Positions 52,451 to 61,159 are shown, numbered from the stretch's first letter. The stretch is DNA of 64,000 nt from DASTEQ01 sp040905185 (GCA_040905185.1 JBBDRZ010000005.1:1-64000), one strand, 5' to 3'. Notes: a model not told the origin generated them from the sequence alone. Made by a program: numbers and translations.

Positions 52451-54076
52451 TTAGTAGTCCATGCCGCCGCCGCCCATACCGGGCATCGGCGCCTTCTCCT
52501 TCTCGGGGATGTCGGTCACGATCGTCTCGGTCTCGAGCAGGAGCCCCGCCACCGACGCGGCGTTCTGCAGCGCGGAGCGAGTCACCTTGGCCGGGTCAAT
52601 GATGCCGGCCACGAACATGTCGGTGTACTCGCCCTTCTCGGCGTCGTATCCGTGGCCCGGCTTCATCTTCCGGACCGCTTCCACGACCACCGAACCCTCG
52701 AGGCCGGCGTTGATGGCGATCTGCCGGAGTGGCTCTTCCAGCGCACGCCGGAGGATGGCCACGCCCACGGCCTCGTCACCCAGCACTTCGAGCTTGTCGA
52801 GTGCGGGCACGGCATGGACCAGGACCGAGCCGCCTCCGGCGACCATCCCCTCCTCCACGCCCGCGCGGGCCGCGGACAGTGCGTCCTCGATCCGGTGCTT
52901 CTTCTCCTTCAGCTCGACCTCGGTGGCCGCGCCGACCTTGAGCACCGCCACTCCGCCCGAGAGCTTGGCCAGGCGCTCCTGGAGCTTCTCCTTGTCGAAG
53001 TCTGAGGTGGTGTCCTCGATCTGGAGCTTGATCTGGCTCATGCGGGCCTTGATGGCCTCCGGCGCGCCCTTGCCGTCCACGATGGTGGTGGTGTCCTTGT
53101 TGGCCGTGACGCGTCGCGCCTGGCCGAGATCCTCGACCGTCACGCTGTCGAGCTTGCGGCCAACCTCCTCGGAAATGACGTGCGCGCCGGTCAAGGTCGC
53201 GATGTCCTCCAGCATGGCCTTGCGGCGGTCGCCGAAGCCCGGGGCCTTGACGGCCAGCACATTGATCGTGCCGCGCAGCTTGTTGACGATCAAGGTGGCG
53301 AGCGCCTCGCCGTCCACGTCCTCGGCAATGATCAGGAGCGAGCGGCCCAGCTGGACCACCTTCTCGAGTGCGGGCAGCATGTCCGCCACGGCGCTGATCT
53401 TCTTGTCGGTGACCAGGATGTACGGCTGGTCGAGGTTGGCCTCGAGCTTGCCGCCTTCGCCGCTGGTCGCCATGTACAGGCTGATGTAGCCGCGGTCGAG
53501 CTGCATCCCGTCGACGTACTCGGTCTCGGTCTTCAGGCCCTGGGACTCCTCGACGGTCACGACGCCGTCCTTGCCAACCTTGCCCATGACCTCGCTGATG
53601 AGCTGGCCGATCTCGACGTCGCGCGCGCTGATGGCGGCGATGTGGGCGGTGTCCTCCGGCGTCGCCACCGGCTTGGACAGGCGCTTGATCTCGTCGACCA
53701 CCGCCACGACGCCCTTCTCGAGGCCGCGCTTGATGCCCATCGGGCTGGCGCCGGCGGTGACGTTCTTCATGCCCTCGGTGATGATGGCCTGGGCTAGGAC
53801 GATCGACGTCGTGGTGCCGTCACCGGCGATGTCGTTGGTCTTGGTCGCGACCTCTTCGAGCAGCTGGGCGCCCATGTTCTCGTAGGGGTCCTCGAGCTCG
53901 ATGTCGCGCGCGATGGTGACGCCGTCGTTGGTGATAGTCGGCGCCCCGAACTTCTTGTCGAGGACGGCGTAGCGGCCCTTTGGGCCGAGCGTGACCTTGA
54001 CCGCCTCGGACATCTTGTCGATGCCGCGCTTCAGGGCCCGCCGAGCCTCCTCGCTGAACTGGAGTTGCTTGGCCAT
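52451..54076 (-). CDS. groL: 60 kDa chaperonin GroEL
   Basis: 541 aa from ATG 54076, the MAKQLQFSEEARRAL start; reading frame continues upstream but overlaps groES. Canonical motifs: LGPKGRYAVLDKKFG, NDGVTIARDIELEDPYENMG, DIAGDGTTTSIVLAQ (ATP site), and GMPGMGGGGMDY at the C-terminus, a short GGM-type tail. It folds non-native proteins in a double ring with GroES. It is the second gene of the operon behind groS, 32 bp downstream, under a CIRCE element. The length is normal. Confidence 0.98.
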   Translation of the reverse strand: MAKQLQFSEEARRALKRGIDKMSEAVKVTLGPKGRYAVLDKKFGAPTITNDGVTIARDIELEDPYENMGAQLLEEVATKTNDIAGDGTTTSIVLAQAIITEGMKNVTAGASPMGIKRGLEKGVVAVVDEIKRLSKPVATPEDTAHIAAISARDVEIGQLISEVMGKVGKDGVVTVEESQGLKTETEYVDGMQLDRGYISLYMATSGEGGKLEANLDQPYILVTDKKISAVADMLPALEKVVQLGRSLLIIAEDVDGEALATLIVNKLRGTINVLAVKAPGFGDRRKAMLEDIATLTGAHVISEEVGRKLDSVTVEDLGQARRVTANKDTTTIVDGKGAPEAIKARMSQIKLQIEDTTSDFDKEKLQERLAKLSGGVAVLKVGAATEVELKEKKHRIEDALSAARAGVEEGMVAGGGSVLVHAVPALDKLEVLGDEAVGVAILRRALEEPLRQIAINAGLEGSVVVEAVRKMKPGHGYDAEKGEYTDMFVAGIIDPAKVTRSALQNAASVAGLLLETETIVTDIPEKEKAPMPGMGGGGMDY

Positions 54077-54108
54077 GGTGTAGGTAAGTCCTCCGAAACT
54101 GAAACGGG

Positions 54109-54432
54109 CTATTCGATGACGGCGAGGATGTCCTTCTGGGACAGGATCAGGAGCTCCTCTTCGTCGAGCTTGAATTCGGTTCCCGCGTACTTCTGGAACA
54201 GGATCTTCTGGCCGACAACGAGCTCCATCGGCTCCCGGGTGCCGTCGTCGAGGGTGCGTCCCGGGCCGACGGCCAGGACCGTCCCCTCCTGGGGGCGCTC
54301 CTTGGCGGTGTCGGGTATGACGATCCCGCTCTTGGTCATCTCTTCGCGGGCGGTGGGCTTGACGACCAGCCGGTCTCCGAGGGGCTTGAGCTGGGTCGCG
54401 GTGGCGTTGACCGAGGTGGTCATGAGAGCCAT
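54109..54432 (-). CDS. groS: 10 kDa co-chaperonin GroES
   Basis: 107 aa from ATG 54432, or 104 aa from ATG 54423. AGGAGG lies 2 bases before the first and 11 before the second, so neither is ideal. Typical GroES: LKPLGDRLVVKPTAREEMTKSGIVIPDTAKERPQEGTVLAVGPGR (mobile loop inside), then GQKILFQKYAGTEFKLDEEELLILSQKDILAVIE. It caps GroEL. It is first in the operon, about 110 bp downstream of the CIRCE operator. Confidence 0.95.
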   Translation of the reverse strand: MALMTTSVNATATQLKPLGDRLVVKPTAREEMTKSGIVIPDTAKERPQEGTVLAVGPGRTLDDGTREPMELVVGQKILFQKYAGTEFKLDEEELLILSQKDILAVIE

Positions 54433-54541
54433 GTCCTCCTGATATGGACCGATGCCGGGCGGCACCGTCAAAGGCGTTTGTCATGCACTCGCGCTGGGAG
54501 CGCCGGGTGGACCGATGCGATCCGCCCCGTTTTTTTCGGGT

Positions 54542-54568
54542 CTGGCACTCAACCAGTGAGAGTGCTAA
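54542..54568 (-). promoter_or_regulatory. CIRCE operator (HrcA site) upstream of groESL
   Basis: The arms are CTGGCACTC and GAGTGCTAA around a 9-base spacer. The consensus is TTAGCACTC-N9-GAGTGCTAA, so one arm is perfect and the other has two mismatches. Its position upstream of groS indicates repression by HrcA, encoded elsewhere. Heat relieves HrcA repression in the systems studied. Confidence 0.93.
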
Positions 54569-54623
54569 ACGGAAGGTATCAGGTGCGGGGCGCGACTGTC
54601 AAGGCGAAACGGGAGACAAGTGG

Positions 54624-54653
54624 ACCGCCCGCGCACGTAGGTACGCGGGCGGT
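54624..54653 (-). terminator. Hairpin after the small secreted protein gene
   Basis: ACCGCCCGCG (54624-54633) and CGCGGGCGGT (54644-54653) form a perfect 10-bp stem. It begins 18 bp past the stop of the minus-strand gene at 54671 and lies upstream of the groESL promoter, so it should shield the operon from read-through. Confidence 0.7.
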
Positions 54654-54670
54654 GTGACGAGGGGCGAGGA

Positions 54671-54985
54671 TCAGTGCGCCGTGTCGGGTTTCCCTTCCGA
54701 TCCGCGCGCTGCGGCGGACACCGCCTCGCCGTGGGCTCGGCCGGTGGTCGAATGGTCGCTGGCGACCTGGGAGACGAACCAGCCGTGGTTCTGTGGCCGC
54801 TCGCCCTGGGTCTCCACTTGGCCGGTGTCGGGCCGGTTGCTGCCCCCGTTGGCAGGGAGGGTCTTGCCGGCGTGGGTCCTCGCGTTGTCGAGACCCGTGG
54901 TCGCGGGCTTGGCTGCGAGGACGACGGCGGTCGGAATCGCCAGCATCAGGACGCCGGCAACGAGGATAGAGCGAAGGTGTTTCAT
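54671..54985 (-). CDS. Small secreted protein with NHG/VS motif
   Basis: 104 aa from ATG 54985. A signal peptide (MKHLRSILVAGVLMLAIPTAVVLA) precedes a mature part of about 80 residues. It contains NHGWFVSQVA, a short Ser/Thr/His linker, and AHGEAVSAAAR. The same motif pair in the same order occurs in the acidic secreted protein at 25174 (NHGACVSAVA, then NHGGAVSEAAR). That makes the two partial paralogues. There are no Cys or catalytic residues in a recognisable arrangement. The function is unknown. Confidence 0.75.
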   Translation of the reverse strand: MKHLRSILVAGVLMLAIPTAVVLAAKPATTGLDNARTHAGKTLPANGGSNRPDTGQVETQGERPQNHGWFVSQVASDHSTTGRAHGEAVSAAARGSEGKPDTAH

Positions 54986-55054
54986 GCACGCAGGCTAGCA
55001 AGGCTGGTTGAAGCTCAACTGAATCTGACCTGAGAACCGGCTGAGAACGTCGAG

Positions 55055-56626
55055 TCAGGGATGAGCCGGCAGCCGAACGACGAACCGGGTGCTGGAGGGA
55101 TCGCTCGCAGCCCACACGCTGCCGCCCGACGCGGCCACGATGCCCTTCACGATAGCCAGGCCAAGACCGGCGTGGCGACCCGGCTCCGTCGAGCGGCGGC
55201 CGCGATAGAAGCGGTCGAACACGTGTGGCAGATCATCCGCGGGGATTGGCGGACCCTCGTTGAGCACCTCGAGCTCGACTGACTCCCGCACGCGTCGCCC
55301 GGACAGACGGACCAGGCCCCCGGGCGGCGTGTGACGCACCGCGTTGTCAACCAGGTTGAGGAGGGCCTGGGTCAGTCGGTCGCGGTCCGCCCGGACGCCA
55401 AGCGCCACCGGACAGTCGAGCTCGACCCGATGCGTCCCTCCCATGACGCGGGCTGCATCGGCCAGATCAGCGAACAGCTCGCGAATGTTGATCGACTCGG
55501 GCGAGAGACGACCGCCGGCCTCAAGCTGGGTCAGCAGGAGCAGATCGGCTGCCAGGCGCGAAAGGCGGTCGATCTCACTCCGCATCGCTCCCAGCACCCG
55601 GCCCGCTGTCTCGGGGGTATTCAGACCTCCGGTCTTCAGAAGGTCGACGTACCCACCCAGAACGGTGAGTGGTGACCGCAGCTCGTGGGATGCGTCGGCG
55701 GCGAACTGGCGCTGCGACGCGAAGGCGTCCTCGACCCGCTCGGCCATGGTGTCGAAGGAACGGCCCAGACGGCCGATCTCATCGGTGCCGGAGGGCAGTT
55801 CTGCCCTCGCCGACAGGTCGCCGCGCGCCACGCGGTCCGCCGCCGACGCCACGCGGCCAAGCGGCCGCAGCCCAACTGACGTCACCATTAGAGCCACCGC
55901 GAAGGCCGCGAAGAACGCGATCACCCCGACCATCAGCAGTGTGCCTCGCAGGCCGGCCAGGGTGCCCTCGATTGGTTCAAGCGACACCGCGAGCTGGGCG
56001 AGCGCATTCGGGGGCACCGGAGCGCTGCCTTGATCCTGGACGGTGCTGCTCTCAGGAGTCACGCCGGCGTTGCCCTGCCCTCCCCCCTGGCCAGTCCCTT
56101 GCCCTCGGCCTTGGCCCTGCCCCGGAGGGGTGAAGGGTGGTCCCCGGTCTGGGCTCGGAGCCGGCGACGCTTCCGGATCCGGCGGTTCGAACCGGATCGG
56201 GGCGGCCACCACCAGCACCTGCTCACTCGGCTGGCTGATGGTGAGGACCCGATTGACGATCTGCTGCCCATCCAGGACCTGCTGGTAATCGGCGCTGCTG
56301 AGCCGGGCTTCCACCACCCAGGGGTCGGCGGTGTTGGCCTCAACCGCCAGCACCGATCCCGATTCGTCGAGGATCACGACCGCGGTCGCCTGCCCGCCCA
56401 GGAGTGGGGCCAGTTCGGAGGCAGCCAGGGTCGTGGTCGAGACCCCGGCCCGCCCCTGGTCGGCGGCGATCAGCCCTGCTTCCACCTCCAGCCGGTCGGC
56501 CGTGGCCTGGACGAGGGCGCGCTCAACTACCAGCTGGACGATTGACAGCACCGCCAGCAGCGCAGCCGCCACCACGGCGGCATAGATGCCCGCCAGGCGC
56601 CAGCGGAGCGATAGCGTCCGATGCAC
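55055..56626 (-). CDS. Sensor histidine kinase (HisKA/HATPase, OmpR-coupled)
   Basis: 523 aa from ATG 56626. A first membrane segment (about 8-32) and a second (229-253) flank an extracytoplasmic sensor of about 195 residues, including a Pro/Gly/Gln-rich low-complexity stretch (about 163-187). A HAMP domain follows (LGRVASAADRVARGDLSAR). The dimerisation motif ASHELRSPL carries H314. ATPase motifs are NLVDNAVRHTPPGG, EGPPIP, and GLGLAIVKGIVAASGG. It phosphorylates the response regulator at 56638, which lies 11 bp upstream in the same operon. Confidence 0.95.
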   Translation of the reverse strand: MHRTLSLRWRLAGIYAAVVAAALLAVLSIVQLVVERALVQATADRLEVEAGLIAADQGRAGVSTTTLAASELAPLLGGQATAVVILDESGSVLAVEANTADPWVVEARLSSADYQQVLDGQQIVNRVLTISQPSEQVLVVAAPIRFEPPDPEASPAPSPDRGPPFTPPGQGQGRGQGTGQGGGQGNAGVTPESSTVQDQGSAPVPPNALAQLAVSLEPIEGTLAGLRGTLLMVGVIAFFAAFAVALMVTSVGLRPLGRVASAADRVARGDLSARAELPSGTDEIGRLGRSFDTMAERVEDAFASQRQFAADASHELRSPLTVLGGYVDLLKTGGLNTPETAGRVLGAMRSEIDRLSRLAADLLLLTQLEAGGRLSPESINIRELFADLADAARVMGGTHRVELDCPVALGVRADRDRLTQALLNLVDNAVRHTPPGGLVRLSGRRVRESVELEVLNEGPPIPADDLPHVFDRFYRGRRSTEPGRHAGLGLAIVKGIVAASGGSVWAASDPSSTRFVVRLPAHP

Positions 56627-56637
56627 CGGGGTTTGGC

Positions 56638-57342
56638 TCAGCTGCGCTCGCGCAGCGCATAACCGGCGCCGCGGAGGGTCTGGATCAAGGGTGGCTCGCC
56701 GAGCTTGCGGCGCAGGTAGCTGACGTAGACCTCGACCAGGTTGTCATCGAAGGCGTAGCCCCACAGTCGGTCCAGGATCGTTTCCTTGGAGAGCACCTGG
56801 TTCGGGTGCTGCAGAAACAGCTCGAGCAGCTCGAACTCGCGGGCCGTCAGCTCGATCGGTCGGTTGGAGCGATGCACCTCGTGCGTCCGCTGGTCTAGCC
56901 GGAGATCGGCGTAGATCAGCGTCGGGTCGGTATCTGGGGCGAGGCCCTGCCGACGGAGCTGGGCTCGCACCCGAGCCACCAGCTCTTCCATGCGGAACGG
57001 CTTGCCAACGTAATCGTCAGCGCCGAGGTCGAGGCCACGCACGCGATCGTCCACGTCCTCGCGAGCCGTCAGCATGACAATCGGCACCGGGCTCTCGGCC
57101 CGAATCCGGCGCAGCAAGTCAAGGCCACTACCGTCGGGCAGCCCGACGTCCAGAATCACGAGGTCGGGACGCAACTGACGGACGAGCTGGATCCCGGATG
57201 CGACGTCTGCCGCAGACTCGACCGTGAATCCCTGGAGGCGCAGGCCCATCTCCAGCACATCGACGATACCCGGCTCGTCGTCGATCACGGCAATCGTGGC
57301 GGCGACTGCGGATTCCTTAGCAGGCGGTGGCACGGCCGTCAT
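56638..57342 (-). CDS. Response regulator, OmpR/PhoB family
   Basis: 234 aa from ATG 57342; a later start near VAATIAVIDDEP is possible. The receiver domain has DD at 21-22, phosphoacceptor D65 (LVILDVGLPDGSG), T92 and K114 (VGKPF). The winged-helix DNA-binding domain (about 138-232) reads LTAREFELLELFLQHPNQVLSKETILDRLW and ends LRRKLGEPPLIQTLRGAGYAL. It is the first gene of a regulator-kinase pair and sits 69 bp downstream of the tatD gene. The regulated genes are not indicated. Confidence 0.95.
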   Translation of the reverse strand: MTAVPPPAKESAVAATIAVIDDEPGIVDVLEMGLRLQGFTVESAADVASGIQLVRQLRPDLVILDVGLPDGSGLDLLRRIRAESPVPIVMLTAREDVDDRVRGLDLGADDYVGKPFRMEELVARVRAQLRRQGLAPDTDPTLIYADLRLDQRTHEVHRSNRPIELTAREFELLELFLQHPNQVLSKETILDRLWGYAFDDNLVEVYVSYLRRKLGEPPLIQTLRGAGYALRERS

Positions 57343-57411
57343 TGTGACCGTACGGCTTGCTTTGAGCGCAACGGCACGTTGGTACCGTCGCCCCGGACGG
57401 GTCTGGTCGGA

Positions 57412-58170
57412 TCAGGGGAGAAGCCGGCTGAACGCGGCGGCCGCGTTGGTGGCGACGGTCGCCGGATCCGTATCGCGCAACTGGGCGAGCACGGCAGCCA
57501 CCCGAAGGACGGTGGTCGGCTCGTTGCGCCGGTCGGGGGCCAGGCCGAGGTATGGCGAGTCGGTCTCCACCAGCACGTCGGCTGCGGGAAGGTCCGCCGC
57601 CGCGGCCCGTGGACCGTGGTTGGCGCGGAAGCTGACCGGCAAGGCGAACGAGATGAGGTAGCCTGCCGCGGCCAGCGCAGTCGCCATCCCCACATCTCCC
57701 GAAAAGGCATGGAGGACACCTGGCACGCCCGGAGCACGTGGGGCGTGGTCCATGAGGGCCGCGGTGACATCGGCGTGGGCCTCGCGGTCGTGGACGATGA
57801 CCGGCTTGCCGACGCGCGCCGCCAGGTCGAGCTGACGCGCGAAGGCGTCCCGCTGCACGTCCGGCGGCGAGAGGTTCCGGTAGAAGTCCAGCCCAATCTC
57901 CCCCACCGCCCGCGCGGCCGGGTCGGTGGCCATACGCTCGATCGCTTCCCAGTCGGCGGAGGTAGCCGCGGCGACGGAATGCGGGTGAATCCCGACCGCC
58001 GCCTCGAGCAGGTCCGGGTGGCGGGAGGCCAGGCCCAGCGCCGCTTCGGACGAGGCGCGGTCCCAGCCAGGAACCAGGATCCGAATCAGCCCCGCCGCGC
58101 GGGCGCGTTCGAGCACCGCGTCCAGGTCGCGGGCGAAGGCCTCGTGTTGGAGGTGGGCGTGGGCGTCCAC
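57412..58170 (-). CDS. tatD: TatD-family metal-dependent hydrolase
   Basis: 252 aa from GTG 58170. Metal ligands: HAH near the start (H4, H6), AVGEIGLDFYR, VIVHDREAH, LHAFSG, and the final VLVETDSPYL. The family includes 3'-5' exonucleases and D-aminoacyl-tRNA deacylases. The GTG start puts the first metal His only four residues in. A CTG at 58209, overlapping the metG stop as CTGA, would add a short N-terminal strand that fits the family better. It lies immediately after metG on the same strand. Confidence 0.92.
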   Translation of the reverse strand: MDAHAHLQHEAFARDLDAVLERARAAGLIRILVPGWDRASSEAALGLASRHPDLLEAAVGIHPHSVAAATSADWEAIERMATDPAARAVGEIGLDFYRNLSPPDVQRDAFARQLDLAARVGKPVIVHDREAHADVTAALMDHAPRAPGVPGVLHAFSGDVGMATALAAAGYLISFALPVSFRANHGPRAAAADLPAADVLVETDSPYLGLAPDRRNEPTTVLRVAAVLAQLRDTDPATVATNAAAAFSRLLP

Positions 58171-58205
58171 GATCCCCGCCAGCCGATCCGGGATGACGAG
58201 ACGGG

Positions 58206-59801
58206 TCAGGGCGGCGAAACTCCCGCGTCAACGACCCACTCGTCGGCGTCCACCTCGAGCCGGGGGAAGAGCGGCGCCGGCGGACCGGTACGGCGAGGAC
58301 CCGGTTCTGCCCCCCAGGTCAGCAGCACGTCGAGACCGGGGCCGCCGGCGCCGCGGTCGTCATACGCGGGCGGTGTCCCGACCTGGCCCAGCAGGTCGGC
58401 GGCCGCGCCGGGGCAGAAGGGCGCCAGCAGGTGCCCCAAAATCCGGCACGCCTCCCCCAGGGTGGCCAGCACGGTGCCAGTGCGCTCGAACTCCCCTGCC
58501 TTGTGGCGCGCCCACGGGGCCTGCGACTCGGCGTAGCCATTCGCTGCTCGGGTCAGCCTGGCCAGCGCGGCGAGCCCTTCGTCGAAATGGAGCCGCTCCA
58601 CGGCGGCCCGATAGTCGGCCACCGCCGCCTCGGCTGCCGCCTGAAGCTCGGCATCGGTATCGGCCAGCTCGAGGCCACCCACATCGGGCAGGTGCCCGTC
58701 CAGGTATCGGCCTGCCATGGAGACCGTCCGGTTGACGAGGTTGCCGAGGTCGTTGGCCAGCTCCGCGTTGTAGCGGCGCACCAGGCCCTCGGCCGTCACG
58801 TCGCCGTCGCGGTCGAACGGGATCTCGCGCAGGACCAGGTAGCGGACCCCGTCCACCCCGAACAGACCCTGCGCGACCGCCGGGTCCAGCACGTTGCCCC
58901 GCGTCTTGGACATCTTCTCGCCGCGCATGAGCATGAAGCCGTGGGCGAACACCATGCGCGGCAGCGGCAGCCCAGCGCTCATCAGCATCGCCGGCCAGTA
59001 CAGGCAGTGGAAGCGGGTGATGTTCTTGCCGATGACGTGGACGTCGGCCGGCCACCAGCGGGCGAAGGCCTCCGGGTCGTCCGGGAAGCCGGCACCGGTG
59101 ACGTAGTTGGTGAGCGCGTCGAACCAGACGTAGATGCGGTGCGCCGGATCATCCGGGAACGGGATGCCCCAGGTCCCGCCGGCGCGGCTGATCGAGAAGT
59201 CCTGCAGCCCGTCGCTGAGCCAGCCCAATACCTCGTTGCGGAACGGTTCCGGTTCGCAGAACGACGGATTGGACCGATACAGCTCCTCCAGCGCAGCCTG
59301 GTATTTGCTCAGGGCGAAGAAGTAGTTCTCCTCCTCCAGCCACTGGAGCTCCAGGGTCGGGTGGTCCGGGCAGCGCCCGTCGACCAGTTGGCTGTCGGTC
59401 TTGAACTCGTTGTCGCCGGCGCAATACCACCCGGCGTAGGTGCCCTTGTAGATGTCCCCGGCTGCCTGAGCACGGCGCACCATCTCGGTCGAGGCGCGGG
59501 CGTGGTCCGGATCGGTGGTCCGAATGAACCGGTCGTAGCTGACGCGGAACCGATCAAACCCGGCCTGCCAGTTGGCCGCCCACTCGTCCACCAGCGCGCG
59601 CGGCTCCACGCCGCGCTCCTGTGCCTGGCGCTCCAGGTTGGCGGAGTGCTCGTCCATGCCGGTCAGGAAGCGGACATCTCGCCCGGATAGGCGCTGGTAT
59701 CGGACGAGCGCATCGGCCCCGATGGCCTCGAACAGCGAGTGCAGGGCCGGGCCGGGGCTGGGGTAGAAGATGGCGGTGGTGAGGTAAAACGGCTCGGTCA
59801 C
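58206..59801 (-). CDS. metG: Methionyl-tRNA synthetase with a replaced HIGH motif
   Basis: 531 aa from GTG 59801, fixed by a GTGA overlap with the reductase stop. The class I core is clear: FYLTTAIFYPS, ADALVRYQRLSGRDVRFLTGMDEHS, the short zinc-knuckle region GWYCAGDNEF to RCPDH, RIYVWFDALTNYVTGAG, IGKNITRFHCLYWPAML, and EKMSKTRGNVL (KMSKS). However, the HIGH position, aligned without gaps, reads ALHS (residues 19-22, within GPALHS). A second, C-terminal anticodon domain follows, with no C-terminal tRNA-binding domain. It charges tRNA with methionine. The motif change may be lineage-specific or affect activity. Confidence 0.9.
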   Translation of the reverse strand: MTEPFYLTTAIFYPSPGPALHSLFEAIGADALVRYQRLSGRDVRFLTGMDEHSANLERQAQERGVEPRALVDEWAANWQAGFDRFRVSYDRFIRTTDPDHARASTEMVRRAQAAGDIYKGTYAGWYCAGDNEFKTDSQLVDGRCPDHPTLELQWLEEENYFFALSKYQAALEELYRSNPSFCEPEPFRNEVLGWLSDGLQDFSISRAGGTWGIPFPDDPAHRIYVWFDALTNYVTGAGFPDDPEAFARWWPADVHVIGKNITRFHCLYWPAMLMSAGLPLPRMVFAHGFMLMRGEKMSKTRGNVLDPAVAQGLFGVDGVRYLVLREIPFDRDGDVTAEGLVRRYNAELANDLGNLVNRTVSMAGRYLDGHLPDVGGLELADTDAELQAAAEAAVADYRAAVERLHFDEGLAALARLTRAANGYAESQAPWARHKAGEFERTGTVLATLGEACRILGHLLAPFCPGAAADLLGQVGTPPAYDDRGAGGPGLDVLLTWGAEPGPRRTGPPAPLFPRLEVDADEWVVDAGVSPP

Positions 59802-60562
59802 TCCGCCGGCCCTCTGTGCGGGCGGGCCTTGGGCCAGTACAGCTCCTTGCGGATCTGCTCCGTCGGGAAGCCGCGGTTCAGCGCGATGGCCTCGACCGCG
59901 GTGATCATCTCCGGGTTCCCGCACAGGTACAGGGTCGTGTCGGCGGGGGTCAGGTCATGGAGGTCCATCTCGTCCGCAACCACGGTCTCCACCCGACCAT
60001 TCAGCCCCTGCCAGCCGGGGTTCTCCGCCGGGCGCGATAGGGTGGCGGCATAGTGGAGCGGCAGCTTGCCGTCGGCCTCGATCTCGGTCAGCCACTCGCG
60101 CCAGGCGAGGTCGCGCTCAAAGCTGGCCCCGTGGAGAAGGTGGATCTCGCGACGCTCCCCGTGGGCCAGGAGCGTCTCGATCATGCTCATGTACGGGGCG
60201 AGGCCGGTCCCCGAGGCCACGAACAGGCAGCGGCGCCCATCTTCCTGCAGCACGAATTTGCCCTTGGCGCCCTTGATGCCGATCGTGTCCCCCACCTTGA
60301 GCTGCCAGAGCAATGGGGTGAACTCCGCGCCTGGCACCAGGCGAATGAAGAACTCGTACTCCGACAGGTCGTCGGGCGGCGAGGAAATCGACATCGGGCG
60401 CTGGATGACCTTCCCCTCAGGCCCGGGCAGCGCCAGCGTGGCGTACTGGCCCGGCGTGAACGGGAACGGCGTGTCATTGGCGAAGATGCCGACGATCGCC
60501 AGCCCCTCGGCCACCTCGTCCCAGCGGCTCAGCCGCCCGTTGTAGGGGTACGCCTGCCCCAT
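59798..60562 (-). CDS. Ferredoxin-NADP(H) reductase-like flavoprotein
   Basis: 254 aa from ATG 60562, with GGGAG five bases before it; a GTG two codons earlier is unlikely. The FAD domain has TPGQYATLALPGPEG and RPMSISSPP. The NAD(P) domain has VASGTGLAPYMSMI and LYLCGNPEMITAV, then the C-terminal EQIRKELYWP. This is the bacterial Fpr type, which moves electrons between NADPH and ferredoxin or flavodoxin, and may supply oxygenases. It is co-transcribed with metG and tatD, without an obvious functional link. Confidence 0.9.
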   Translation of the reverse strand: MGQAYPYNGRLSRWDEVAEGLAIVGIFANDTPFPFTPGQYATLALPGPEGKVIQRPMSISSPPDDLSEYEFFIRLVPGAEFTPLLWQLKVGDTIGIKGAKGKFVLQEDGRRCLFVASGTGLAPYMSMIETLLAHGERREIHLLHGASFERDLAWREWLTEIEADGKLPLHYAATLSRPAENPGWQGLNGRVETVVADEMDLHDLTPADTTLYLCGNPEMITAVEAIALNRGFPTEQIRKELYWPKARPHRGPAE

Positions 60563-60745
60563 GCCCACTCCCGGAACTCATCGCGGCCGATGGGGAGAAC
60601 CGCCGGAGGCGGACCGGTTGGCCACGGACGGTCAGTATATCGGCGCCCGAGCGAGGTCCACGGTGGTGTTCTAATCGCCGGCTGACCGGATCACCTTTCG
60701 ACCTCGTCGTGTTGGGTTACTAGAAGTAGCCGGGCCAACGCCGGC

Positions 60746-61159
60746 TCACATCGCGACGACGGCCTCCAGTGGCTCCTCGGCGGCGCCGTTCGTAACGCTC
60801 GCGGCGTCTTCGGCGGCCTGGGCCTCCTTGGCGTATTCCTTCTTGCCGCGGCCGGACAACATCTCAAGTGAGTTGGACACGACCTCGGTCTTCCAGTGGC
60901 GCTTCCCCGCGTCGTCGTCCCACTGACGGGTCTGCAGGCGCCCCTCGAGGTCGACCAGCTGGCCCTTGCCCAAGAACTGGCCGCAGATTTCGGCCAGGCG
61001 ATCCCAGGCCACGATGGCGTGATACTCGGTCCGCTCCTCGGCGCCGGTGCCGCGATACTCGTTGGTGGCGATCGTGAAGTTGGCGACGTGTTTCCCGCTC
61101 GGAAGCGTCCGCAGCTCCGGGTCGCGGGTCAGCCGCCCGACCAGCAGCACCTTGTTCAT
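60746..61159 (-). CDS. ssb: Single-stranded DNA-binding protein
   Basis: 137 aa from ATG 61159. The OB-fold of SSB is evident: MNKVLLVGRLTRDPELR, GKHVANFTIATNEYRG, YHAIVAWDRLAEICGQFLGKGQLVDLEGRLQTRQW, and TEVVSNSLEML. The C-terminal tail is short and Ala/Glu-rich, ending EPLEAVVAM rather than the DDDIPF tip that recruits repair proteins. A second ssb elsewhere could carry that function. Downstream, 60563-60745 shows no gene. Confidence 0.92.
   Translation of the reverse strand: MNKVLLVGRLTRDPELRTLPSGKHVANFTIATNEYRGTGAEERTEYHAIVAWDRLAEICGQFLGKGQLVDLEGRLQTRQWDDDAGKRHWKTEVVSNSLEMLSGRGKKEYAKEAQAAEDAASVTNGAAEEPLEAVVAM

Noticed and set aside
54077..54484. N-terminal extension of GroEL reading through groES
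   Set aside because: MAKQLQFSEEA at 54076 is the standard start, and the upstream frame overlaps groES and is Arg/His-rich nonsense.
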